Positions 1 through 12,118 of a stretch of 64,000 nt of DNA are shown here, piece by piece. The notes beneath the pieces were generated by a model. It was not told the DNA's origin, did no database searches, and worked only from the letters and a program-made list of their open reading frames with translations. This DNA comes from Rhopalosiphum padi (lineage: Eukaryota; Arthropoda; Insecta; Hemiptera; Aphididae): the NCBI RefSeq assembly GCF_020882245.1, contig NC_083597.1, positions 12,744,581 to 12,808,580 on the forward strand, in the 5' to 3' direction. The stretch's first letter is position 1; the number at the start of each line of letters is the position of its first letter. The translations under genes and the position numbers were made by a program.

Positions 1-826
1 TGAAATGATTAATAAAAAAAATTTTTTTTTTAAAGATTTACTTGTATGTTTCCCTAAAAATATGTTAGGCATTGTAGCATGATAAGGACAAAATTTTAAA
101 TGTATCTTAAGGCACTTAATCTGAAAATATTAAAAAAAAATTATTTCTTTCAAAATAACAGTATTTTTGATAAAAATTATAAATACATTTTTTTTTCTTA
201 TTTTAATAATATGTTTTTAAAATAAATTATTCATATGAATAATTAAATGTCTCTTCCTCCAAGTAGTAAGTAAGTGCCAATGTCTATATATTGTTCCATC
301 ATATTCAGTGTAAAAAAACATACCTATTAACAATAAAAATAAATGTAATAATTTGTTAGCACTTTTATTGAGGCTATAATAATTTTTAAAAAAATCCATT
401 TTTTAACTTTTTTTGGTATAACTTCCTATGTAAAAAAGAGTCATTGTTTTTAAACACTTTCAAATTGTATGCCTTAAAATAATCATTTTGAAGAAAATAT
501 TGAAAAATTTGTAATACCATTTATGCCAAAAATAGTTAGCAATAAATCTCCAGGAAGAGTTACCTGAAAGTTCTTTGATAAAAAAATTGAAAAAAAAAGT
601 GTTTTATATTTAGTACTTATAATTAAAAATATCATTGTAATCATAATAATACATAACAATACATTTTTTTAATCTCAATGGGTGCATGGTATACTTTAGT
701 GTACGCTAGCCTTAAACGTTGACTATTAAATAATTAATAGTAGCTCAAAAATGCATGTACATTTTCATATCTATTAAACTAAAAAAACAATAATGTTTCT
801 AATAATAATTTATTAATTTACTATAG
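1..826. other. Left-edge non-coding sequence, probably intron of the STK11IP-like gene
   Basis: AT-rich sequence ending in the acceptor TTTACTATAG at 826. The following exon starts mid-codon, so this is most simply the intron upstream of the first visible exon. No exon or RNA gene could be supported. Confidence 0.5.
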
Positions 827-3800
827 AGAATTAAAAGAAAGAAATTCTGTTGATGGTCATTTGCTTGCTACCTGGAGCCGAGATTCTATTGAAAGTTGTG
901 TCAAAATTGGATTTGACCCTATTAAATTGCAATTAAACTTTATGACTATTCGAAAAAACCTAAATCAAAGAATATATACAATGAGTGAAGATGATGCTAA
1001 AGTAAGCTAAATTATTAAACAATTTGGAATAGCTGACTTTCAAGTTATGTGAATTTATTATAATTCTTTATTTTTACTAGTTTTTAGCTTTCTAAGAAAT
1101 ATAAAATGTAATACATTGTATATTTTGTGATTTATTTGTTTATATTTTCAGGATTTTTTAAATATTATTAGTATCGAATTAGAATCAAGAACATTAAGTG
1201 AAATGAACCAATTGGTATTTAAATGTATAAAATGTGATACAATATTTTGTCAAGAAAACAATAAAAATGTTCTTAGTAAGTATAAACTGTTAATAGAAAA
1301 AAAAATGTTTTTAATTAATTTTAAATTATTATTATTATAGCCTTAATGAATCAAATATTTATAACATTTTTTGTATAATACCAAATTCTGAATTTAATTT
1401 CAGTTAGATTTTGTAGTAATTGCTAAAAATGTGTAGGTGGGCATATACCGGACAATGGATTTAGTATAATATAAAAAGTTTCTAATAATATGTAAAAACA
1501 ATAATGTAGATTAAGAGCTGTGAGTACATGGGTAATCAAATGGTAGTTTACTATAGGTCTGAAAATTGTTCAGTAAGCATTTAGTTACATCAATAGATAT
1601 CACAAATTACAATATATCAAATAATTTTAAAATAATATTTGTTACGGATTTTAAATTTGATTCTTGTACTGTAAAAATTAATCATCATCTGTACATTCCA
1701 TTATTCCAGTATTTAACTAGTTTTGAATTTATAAAAACAGTTGAATGAAACCTTGAGTTTAATATTATTATATTATGTAAACTATATGTTGTAAAATGTA
1801 TTATGTATAAATATTTATATTTATCTTAGTTAAAAAAAAAAATTTATTTTTTTCCAGAAGAAAAAAGAAAAAACTGTTGTCCTAGTTGTAACAGCTATAT
1901 AATTATACAAATAGAAGAAGAACTTCTTCCATCTACTTCTAATAAGTCAAAGCAACCATCAGAAATAGATGAGCAAAATTTTATTGACGAAGAAAACTCT
2001 AATAATTCAACACCTATTAATTCAAGATCTAGTAAGATTAAAATATGTTTATATAATATGCAGGTCTTGTAAAGAAAACATTTTAGAATACATAATATTT
2101 CATGTCATTTGTAATTGAAAAATGTATTTGAATACTTTTTTTTTAAGAATAATTGCATATAAATACAAATACTTTTTAAAACTATTCAAAATACTTAAGA
2201 AATTGATACTTTAACTTATTTATAAATATTTAAAATAAATAGTTAATACATACATTCACATACTTAAATAGATTTAAGAATTTAAAAATCTTACTATAAA
2301 TTCTTAGAACTATTTAAAAATATTTAATAGTTGTAAAAAAGAATTTTAAAATTAATTAAATACTAATACTGTGTCTTAATACATAATAAGACTATATATA
2401 AATTTATATTTATATTTAATAATAATATGAAATTTTAAAAATTTTTAGGCTCCGAAGAACCGGAACAACGAATATTTTCTAGTAATGATAGCGATATAGA
2501 AATTATAAGTAATCCTAGTGAGAATTCTGTTGAAATTCTGGAAGTAATATCAAGGTATACTTGTTCTATATTTATGTTACATTTTTATGCTTTGAAATCT
2601 TAACCCATTATCAGCTTTAGAGATCTAATAAATAAAATATTCACCACAATTGAAAACATTATTTTCTTATAAATTATAATGCATACAAATTAATTTAAAA
2701 AAATTGTATTTTATTTTTTTAAATTATTAGTGGCGATTTCAATTGTTAATTATAGTATTCATGTATTATTTAGGTAACTTAAGAGTCCAGATGTTTAAAA
2801 ATAAACAATAATATATTTATAATAACAATAAAAATTTAAGTATAAAAAACAAATTAACAGAAAAAATAAAGATACTTCAAAATTTTGCATTTCAACATAT
2901 TGTTCTAATTCAATAATTCTCGGGGATATAAAAGATAAAAAAAGCTACAATAAATTTACTATGACGCTATGCAAATAGCTAATTTTTATTTTTTTATTTC
3001 TATTGTCCTCATTCTTATCTAGTGGATAATTCCAATTTTGATTAAGCCTTATTCTTTCTTATATCAATGATTAAAAAAGGAAAAAAATGCCTAAAACCTT
3101 TTTGACCATAAATCATAATTTATAATTTATATAGCACACCATTATAAATATATTTTGGGAGAACCAATAATTTAATATTTTCGACAAGGAAGTTAGTGTG
3201 TGATCTATTACTTTTTGTTTTTAACACCAATCTTTTAGATATTTAGTATTTACTCATTACATTTTTTTATGTTTTTATTTTTTAATTCATCACTTTAAAA
3301 TTTAAACTAAGTTCTAAGTGTATTTTTTCACTGTTATAATATGTACTATTTAATATTTGGTTTAGAATTATTTATTAATATTCCCATTTTATGAATATTA
3401 TTATTATACTTAAATATTATTTTTAATCCAAATTATATTTATATTATAGTAAAGAAATTAAATCAGAAAAACCTCAGCTGACTGTTGATGTCCGGACTGC
3501 ATTGACTGAAAGTAGCTCTTCAGGTTAGTATTTCTATGATTATATTATAAGTAATTTGTACATTAAAATTTTTACTCTGTTGGGGATGAGATAATGACAA
3601 AAAAATATTACTTCAACTGCTTATTACTACATCGATCATTACTGTATACTGTATCCATCTCATAATACAGTATTAATATAGTATGTTACCTACTATGAAA
3701 TGTTACTTTAAAAAAAACTGTACACGTGTAGTATGCTACTTACCGTAGACATTTTTATTTAATTATATTACAGAAAAATACCTTTGAATTAAGTCATTAA

Positions 3801-6317
3801 AAAAAAATAATATATAACAGTTGTACAGTATTATAGCTAAATAGCTATTGTGATAACTGGTAAATATCCTCCTAGAGCCATGATAACTAACTTTTAGATA
3901 TATTATTGTATCCTATGTTGTACTTTTTTGCCTTGCTATGTTTGCATGTATATTTTTTTTTGTGAGTATTATTTTGTATATATTAATTACACAACTATTT
4001 ATTTTAAAATAATATGATGAATAGATCAATGCACTATTTGTTTGGGCATATTATAACATCTAATGAGGAAACATGTGTTAATTAACTTCAAGAAAAAAAC
4101 TTGTTGCCAGAACGCCCAGAACTTGACTTTTGTCCAAATTTTATTAGTTTCATAAATTGTAATGTAATTATTAATTGGACAATTGATTGTTAGTAATGTA
4201 ACATACCATACTTCTCAGTGTTTTTGATAGGTAGTATACTACACAAGTTAGTAGTTTGATTCTCCTTATTTCTGTCCATTATTTTATTCTCTTCATAATG
4301 TATAATTATCTTTAATTAATACAATAAGTGTAGCGTACAGTGCAGTTATGTATCAATTTTGGTCATAATCTTATTTTGAATATAGTATAAATTTAGCATG
4401 GTTAATTGGTGAGTATTGACGTATTGTCATTGATGGACATTGGACAATTTCATATATTCTCTTTTGTTTAATTTAATTAAATTTATATAGTATACCTTTC
4501 TACATAATATATAATTTTAATAACGTAATATCAAAACTGATGATCATTTTTCTTACTTATGCATTGTAGTTTATTCTAAATATAATTTTTTATGTAAATA
4601 TACCTACTAGAGTTCTAGTCAGTTGAATACAATGTATTTAACTAATATTTTGTTATTAGATGTATAAAATATGATATTTAATTCAAGTTAATGTAATTAC
4701 TAGATATTTCTAATTGCTGAGTTATTTTATAATAAATAAGTACAAATCTTAATAAAATACTGACATTAACTAATTCCTTTTTTAATAGTTCAACATTGTA
4801 TCTTTAAAATTTTTATTTATTGTGGTTTTTGTTGCATTTTAATTTAATTAATATTAATATTAATATTAGGATCAATGACAGATAGTGTGTGTACCGCTTA
4901 TGAAAGTCGAAAGCAACACAACAACAGTTCGTCAACAATGAAAGGTACTGTATTAGCAACTAAATATAATACATTTATGTACCTAATGAATACATTTAAA
5001 ATATATATATTATATTGTTTGCATAATAAAAACAGGAAGTAACATCGATTCTAGGATTCCATCGGTAGTAGATGTGCCTATTAAGTTTTCTTATGATGAT
5101 TTTGTATCTATCGATCTACGGTTAAAATCATATGTTCAAAATAAATATTTCCGGGATAAAGAAGAATTTGTATTGGTTTTTCGAGTAGGTTGTGTTATTA
5201 AATTTGTTATAAAATATTTAATTTAAATTTAATTTAAAAAAAACCATATTTTACTCAACAGTGTAATTGTATAATGACAAGCCCAGATCACCGACTTGAT
5301 GGGTGTGTGATTATATCAAACAAATCACTATATGTGTTTAAATTCATTGGCCAACCAGATGAACTGTAAGCAGTTGGTATATTGATTAATATGCTATTCT
5401 TGTATTTCACTATATTTTTTATCTTGTACAGCTTACAAAAAGTATCTAGACATCGGTTAAGTCTTGTCAAGTCCATTGCTGCTCTTCCATGGAATGTTGG
5501 TCTATCTATATGTGTCACTCAACCAGAAAGAGACATGAAATATGCATTTGTTTTTTATGTGCCACATATTACTATACGATTAATTGCATTTTTAGAAAGT
5601 ATGTGATTATTTAAATGTTAACTATCAGTTCTATTCTATTATTTGCCACTGTTTCAGGGATAAAACCATTTGAACAACGAGAGGTATTAGTTTCTTCCCC
5701 AAACACTAATTCTTATTTATATGTCAACAATATTCTTTATAAAAATGAATTGCACTTACCTATAATTCATGTGATGTTTTGTGAGTGTGCGACAATCATC
5801 ACAGATAATGGTAATTAATGGGTATAATATTATTTTATTTTGAATCAATTGTTTTTATTGTTACTACGAGTAATTATCATAGAAATATAACGGAACTAAA
5901 TAATATTTATTTTAGGACTTGTTGAAATTATCGACTTACCGGGTATAGTGATTACGGAATATGAACTAGTAGTATTAGGTGGTGAATGTGCATGGCTGAT
6001 ACCTTACGATGAACATTTCCCAACATTAGCTCATGTTCAACAAATGAGTGCATTCATTCGTATTGTGAGTTATGCTAACTTAAAATTATACACATTTATT
6101 AAACAACATTGTGAAATTTACTCATTTGGTTTCTTTTCTACAGGATAAAAACAAAGAGACACTTGGCTTACACTTTAATGACAATGTATCATGGTCATTG
6201 ATAGTAAATCATATTGAAGCTGAATACCTGATGGATGAAACAATAAGAATAATAACAAACGCTAAGCAAAAATTGTGTTCTGCCATGCAAATGGCCAATT
6301 TAAATTGCTCAACTTAA
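827..6317 (+). CDS. STK11IP: C-terminal part of an STK11IP-like (LKB1-interacting protein) gene, 12 exons
   Basis: Exons: 827-1001, 1152-1275, 1858-2031, 2449-2554, 3450-3523, 4870-4944, 5036-5184, 5262-5365, 5432-5598, 5658-5810, 5916-6064, 6144-6317 (TAA). All introns are GT-AG and phases join without a break, giving 540 codons; the first exon begins with the last base of a split codon after an AG, so earlier exons lie left of the window. Visible domains: a CxxC pair (FKCIKCDTIFC) in exon 2 and CCPSC in exon 3, together like a zinc ribbon; an acidic, Ser-rich linker in exons 3-6; then PH-like beta-rich blocks, including DHRLDGCVIISNKSLYVFKF and a C-terminal helix. This arrangement resembles the C-terminal half of STK11IP, an LRR plus PH protein reported to bind the kinase LKB1. 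The LRR part would be outside the window. Nischarin-like or another LRR/PH protein is the main alternative. The gene structure is firm; the family name is moderate. Confidence 0.6.
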
Positions 6318-6333
6318 ATGAATCAAGTCATCC

Positions 6334-6339
6334 AATAAA
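6334..6339 (+). promoter_or_regulatory. Candidate polyadenylation signal of the STK11IP-like gene
   Basis: An AATAAA hexamer lies 17 bases after the TAA stop. Such hexamers are frequent in AT-rich DNA, so its use is an inference from position. Confidence 0.4.
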
Positions 6340-7028
6340 ATTGTTACAGCTCAAAATGTCACAGATTTCAGAAACGTGTGCAATTTAAATTTTTATTTTT
6401 TAAATGAGATTATTTATTTTTATTAATCCAATCATCTTATTGACATTAACATTATTCAAATTTGTGTGATTAATTTAAATGAATCCATATAGAGCATAAT
6501 AATATGTGCAACTACTATTCATTGTTATTTATTATTATTTCTAAAAAATATAAATTATTTGTGAAAAAAAATATATCTATAGTATTCATTAATAAAAATA
6601 TATCAACTGTATATGTGTGTTAATTTGCCAATTTTATCACTAATCTATACTTCTAATCAAGGATTTTTTTAGATAAATATTTTAATTAAAATTATTTTTC
6701 TTCAAAATCATCTGTAAATTTTCTTTTGATTACTTTATTATATATATTGTTAGTATTCAACTACCAAATAAATAACTTTAAATCCAAACTTAATGAATTA
6801 TATAAAATACAAATGTACATTTAGAAGGATTTACTCTATATTTGGAACACGGCATATCTATAGCCGTGATTTAGAGAGCAGTATTGTAAGCCCATTGTAT
6901 ATACTTAAACACTTAAACTGTCTACCAATTTAAGAAAAAAAAAAAATATTTAAATGATTATTTTTATTTTAATAGCTATACAAGCAAATATCTGAAGTTC
7001 AAAATTCCAGTGATATTATACATAGACG

Positions 7029-7193
7029 CAGGGGCATATTTAGAAATGTCTTAAAAAAAAGTTCAAAAAGTTCAAATTTGCGTGCATGGGGTAGAGTTGT
7101 GAAATATCTCATATAATAAAAATAAGTATAAAATACGGTGAATGGGGTGAGGGGGCACGGGCCCCATGTGCCCCTCCCTTAAATACGCCCCTG
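7029..7193. mobile_element. MITE-like element with CAGGGGC...GCCCCTG ends
   Basis: A 165-bp unit starts CAGGGGCATATTTA and ends TAAATACGCCCCTG, a 14-bp terminal inverted repeat with one mismatch. The body includes a G/C-rich patch (GGGGGCACGGGCCCC) that stands out from the AT-rich surroundings. There is no coding capacity, so it would be non-autonomous. TAGAC occurs on both sides but is not abutting, so a target duplication is not proven. Confidence 0.6.
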
Positions 7194-8344
7194 GGTAGAC
7201 AGCAAACAATTAATTATACTTTAATAATTGTATTTAGTTAAAATATATTTACTAAACTGGAAGAATAATAGTACAACTATGGGAAATGGTATGTATAAAA
7301 TAATGAAATTATCATTGGCATCAAAAAAGGTATGCTTATCTTTCTATGTTTGGCATCATGCCTTAAAGTACTGTGATGAAGTACTGGATAATTTGTAGAG
7401 AAAAAAAACAGAATATTATAATGCATTACTATTCAAGTTTATACACCATTAATAATCCAAAACACTTGTCATAATCTTCAATCATCCTCCAGTTATAATT
7501 AAAAATGTAATACAGTCGAATTGCAATAACTCAATTATTTTTTTTATTCCCCTAGAAATGTAAATTATATATAAATTAATATAAATTTGAGTTAGATATT
7601 TTGAATAATACATATCTCGAAGCGAATTTTTATCTCCCTTCAACTTCAAGTTATCGCAACTCGACTGTACCTTATGAAACCAATAATAAATCCATAATAA
7701 CGATTAAGCATAATTTAGTATTGATAATTAATGTTTGAAACACAGGCAACAGGATAAGGAATAGGAGTAGCATAAGTAAATAAAAAAACACTGAAAATTA
7801 TGTTCAGATAATTTAATACTTTTTTTTTTAATTTTATCAATCTTTTTTCATTTTTCTTTTGAACACAAACTTGTACCCTACGAGTTATTATAATATATAA
7901 TGTAAATATGATTTTTGTGTTACTAAATAAATAAATAAAATACCTAATAAAATTGGAAATTTATGATTCAAATAATAAAACAATGGTGGACATAATATTT
8001 TTTTTTAAGTACAATAATTACAGCATGATACATATTAATAAAGTCGTTATAAATAGCTTCACTTTGCAATACATGTTCTTTACTAAATAACATAGACAAT
8101 AAATATGCAATCAGCAATTTTTAATACGTTTTATGTCTACAAAATATAATTGATATATTTATAGACTTTTTTTACAATATTATATAAATCGAACAATTGA
8201 TTTAAATACATTTTAAGATAGTCATTCTAATTTTTACATAATTTTTATCTTATTGCTTCATAGAAGTTTTATTTTAGATCACAGGTTTTGACATACTTTT
8301 ATTTTTAATATTACAAACCAAATCAGAAAAATGATAAAATATCA

Positions 8345-8378
8345 ATAATAATAATAGTAATAATAATAATAATAATAA
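8345..8378. repeat. (AAT)n microsatellite
   Basis: Tandem AAT trinucleotides interrupted by one AGT unit. Simple repeat in the interval between the two convergent genes. Confidence 0.8.
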
Positions 8379-10294
8379 AGCATTTACAATCTCGTGGTCT
8401 TGTGTACACGTTACTCTTAGAAATGAGTATACACAGTTAAATAATCATTCAAATAAAATAAAAAAAAGCTATCAACAATTTATAACAACGTTGATGTAAC
8501 TTAGATGTTAGCAATAAATATAAATATTATAAATAATATTTTAGTTTACACATTAAAAAAAGGTAATATTTAATAAATAATTTATGAGTATTATAAATAC
8601 CAATACCATTTATTCTTTACATCAATTCAAACACTGTGCTCTTTGAAAAAATGTTTTCAATAACACATTACAAACAATAGTTAATATAACTATGATATTT
8701 TTATAACATATAATTTAAAGTCCTTTTAAAATGGGATTTCTTAGGTATCTCTATTATAATGTTTGGAACATTAGTATGATGACTGATGGTCATAATTTTA
8801 TAATGACAATTGAAATGATTTCAATAATAAATAGCAATTATAGTTATTACTAATCAATGAACAACATTGTGAACTCAAATTATTGCTGAATTTTAGAAAT
8901 GATTGATGAACACTGTCCAATACTTTATATCCGTTAACTAGTATATATTATATAATTTTAAACATTATCAAATATTCATTAATTAACTCAGACAACTCTG
9001 AAAAAATTCAGAAAATAATGTAGTGTAATCAAATTACTAAAATAAGTTGTTTACAAATCCAATATCTGTGCTTGTAATTTATAAAGTAAAGAAATTTAAG
9101 AAGTAAAACAATACTTATAATATGTACTTACATATAATATTTAGAAACTGTGTACTACATATTTTGACATATTATTGTAATGTATAATATTAATAACATT
9201 ATATTCTAGTAAAATGAAAAAAAAAAATTCTTTATTATAATGTACAGCTATATAATATGTATGTATACTATAAATTTTTTTTTCATTTTAATAATAATCT
9301 TACAGTGTTAGAGAATATTATATCTAATTAATTATAATATGGTAAATCATAGAAAGAAATAAATAAATAAAAATTATTGTACACACAAATGTAAGGCCTA
9401 GCCACCACATTTACCAATATTGATTATAGAGTTAAAACGTAATCACAGAACATTCTGTGACGTAATGGTGTTACACCTAACATTTAAAAATATAACTACA
9501 TACATTTAAAATATTAATTGTTAATTTAAATAAATTAAAGAGAACATAAAATATAACTTAATGTTTAAAAGGTGTACATACAACATAAAACTGCTCAAAA
9601 AGCTGGTCATTTTTATCAGGTACAAATAATAATTTATTTTGGTTTTTATGTATGGAGGAAATACTTTTGATAAAATATCTGTATACTGGCCAAATATTAT
9701 AGTTTTTATTGCTTGGTAACTTAATCAGCAATAAATGTTTAACTTAAACAATATATATGTATATATATGGTGTAAGGTAAATTTAAAAAAAAACTTAACA
9801 CTGTCTTACTTTATTCTAAATAATTTATTTCTCATTTCTCTTCAATTGTAAACACTTACCATATATTATAATATTTTAAAATATTATTATATATTATATT
9901 TTTTTTAAATTTTATTACAAGTAGCAATATACAATATGTTAGCTAAAAGTATTAGCGCTTAAATTGAAGAAGAAATAAATTGTTTAAAAATTAGTAATTC
10001 CCTAATTAATCAGTTACTAAAAATTATAAATAATGCAGTGTACTAATTTTTATAAACTGGATATAATAATTATTATATAATTAATAGACACGCATTTTTT
10101 TTTTTTTTAATTTTAATTTTTTATACTTTTCTATTTTGTTAACATTTTTTACTTTTTTTGTATCTTTTATTATTTTTTCCCTTTACCCAATGTAAGCTAA
10201 AATATTATTATTTCAACCTATTATAATTTTACTAACTGATTATATTAGAAGCCAGTATGATTGATTTTTTTTTTTTAATTATAATTATTTAGAG

Positions 10295-12109
10295 TTAACA
10301 GCATTTACGATTGTTGTTAGCACCCGACGGTCGCATGTTCTTGTCGGCCCTCCTCAGTCTTTTGTTACTTGCACTTAGCATCAAATTTACACGATTGATG
10401 TGTGTCAGCTGGTTACGACTCAAAATACGAGTTTCTCTGTGAGCTTGCAGCTGTAAATAAAATGTTTGTTATTAAAATAAATACATTATGTAAGAAAAAA
10501 AAATTATGATGAAAAAAGTTTTTGCAGAAGGTCATGAAATAATTTCTTAAGAATTCAACATTAATTTAAAATTATATATTAAAACGGTCATAATATTATT
10601 GTTGAGTTCTTACCTTCTGCGCTTTATTAGTGCCAGCAATCATTGCCAGCTCTCTTTTAAGCAACTCGTGCTTGTAAGCATTTTCTTCTGGTCGAGACAC
10701 TAAAGAATTAAGTGCAATGGAAGTTGTCAATGGTATGATGATGTTCTCCTTTTTCACGGGAGACTTTTGGTCTCTTTTTTCAATCACATCACATTTTGGT
10801 CTTACCACTGCTGTTTGGGTAATTGGATGAGATTCAATTATCTCATGTTTTACTTCTTTAACAATAGATTTTTGTTGTACCTTCTTTTTCTTTTTTTCTT
10901 CTGTATCTATAACAGATACAGGTTTTTGTGCTTCAACACAAATTGTTGAATTATTGATAGACTTTTGTTGCTTTTCAACAACTGGTTTTATAGCATTTCT
11001 TTTTGGTGTTTTACAGCTTTTTGGCACATCAGATTGTATTATGCTAAAGGAACTCAACCTGACCAATCGTTCTTGGGCACGAATTTTAGGAACAATTATT
11101 TCTTTTGGGGTCGTCTTTTGCGACTCATTTTTCATTAAATGAGGCAATGGGCATGGTGGTTTACGGCCTTTCTTCATGACTTTTTTAGGTGTAAAGACTT
11201 TCATAACTGTCTGTGTTTCTTCTTCCATTGGCAAAATTATTTGAGGTGACTCAACAACTTCGACTTTGGATTCAATTTTAACATGTTTTGTTTCAGACAT
11301 GTCGTTTTTTGGTTGTCTTCGTTTTAATGAAGCTGCTACTTCTTTATAGCTACGAATAGGTGGAGGAGAGCATTCTTTGGGCTTGGAAATTGGAGCCAAC
11401 ACTGGAAACATTTCTGTTTGAGAACGTTCGACTTTTTTTACCTCAACAACAGGAGATGGTAAAACACTTGGTACATCGCCCAAAATTGTTTCAGGTGCAA
11501 TTTTAAATTCATCAAGGGGCACAGACTTTTTCAGTGTTTTCTTCTTGGGATGTTTTGGTACTTTTTCTTTGCATTTCACGGCTTCAAAGACTATTGGTGT
11601 ATCGTCATCAAACGACTCACTATTGCTCGCAATTGAAGCTAGAGATCTTTTCTCAGGCATTACTGAACTCACAGTGGGACTATGATATACAGACATGCTG
11701 GGGTGTTCAATGAGAAGATTCTCCAAAGGTGTTGTCTCCATGTCAGCTGGACCAATGGATGTAAAGCAAGGAGGAGGAGTAACAAACCAGCCTTCTTCAT
11801 TTTGACAGGAAGAAGATGATCGGCTGTGTCGATCAACAACACCTCCACACCCTTCATCATCAGTCTTTTTAGAATCCGACTCAGATTCACCTATTCAAAA
11901 TAAGAATAAATATCTAATTATGATAAAATAAAATAATGTATTCTACCTTTTCCAAGGATAACCCAGTCATCAGATTCGTCGATTTCGATAGGCTCGAAAT
12001 TTTCATCAACTTCAATTAAAGAGTCTGGACAAGGATCAGTGGCTGCGACTTCGTCACTTTTTTCGGTAGTATTACTTCCGTAGAACCAGCTGGATAAGTT
12101 CGAAAACAT
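10295..12109 (-). CDS. TP53INP: TP53INP/DOR-family autophagy and nuclear-receptor co-regulator
   Basis: Coding exons, minus strand: 12109-11947, 11890-10614, 10450-10295 (stop at 10297-10295). These total 1596 nt, 531 aa, with clean GT-AG borders. ATG 12109 follows acceptor TTTTCAG plus CAAGCCAAA, a good start context. Residues 49-52 (DDWVIL region) form a WxxL LC3-interacting motif in an acidic setting. Residues 89-98 read WFVTPPPCFT and residues 111-123 ENLLIEHPSMSVY, both signatures of TP53INP1/2 and Drosophila DOR, proteins that shuttle from nucleus to autophagosomes and bind Atg8/LC3. The last exon is basic, as in the family. Residues roughly 125-470 are low-complexity and rich in Lys, Pro, Ser and Val, making the protein about twice the length of vertebrate members. 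ORFs on the opposite strand here are shadows. Family assignment is strong. Confidence 0.9.
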
Positions 12110-12118
12110 TTTGGCTTG
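12110..12118 (-). other. Short 5' leader of the first coding exon
   Basis: Nine bases (CAAGCCAAA) separate a strong acceptor (ATTTGTTTTCAG on the minus strand) from the ATG. The acceptor implies at least one upstream non-coding exon. Confidence 0.7.

Larger units (their letters stand above)
6340..10294. other. Convergent interval: 3' ends of two genes and repeats
   Basis: About 4 kb between the plus-strand STK11IP-like gene and the minus-strand TP53INP-like gene, which converge here. It must hold both 3' UTRs. It also contains a small TIR element at 7029-7193 and an (AAT)n run near 8345-8378. No further gene is supported. Confidence 0.5.

Noticed and set aside
217..399. Minus-strand 60-codon ORF with a hydrophobic stretch
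   Set aside because: No recognised family and an A/T-driven start context; it lies in what is probably an intron of the plus-strand gene.
10767..11142. Plus-strand ORFs over the TP53INP-like gene
   Set aside because: They are antisense shadows of the low-complexity coding exon on the other strand.
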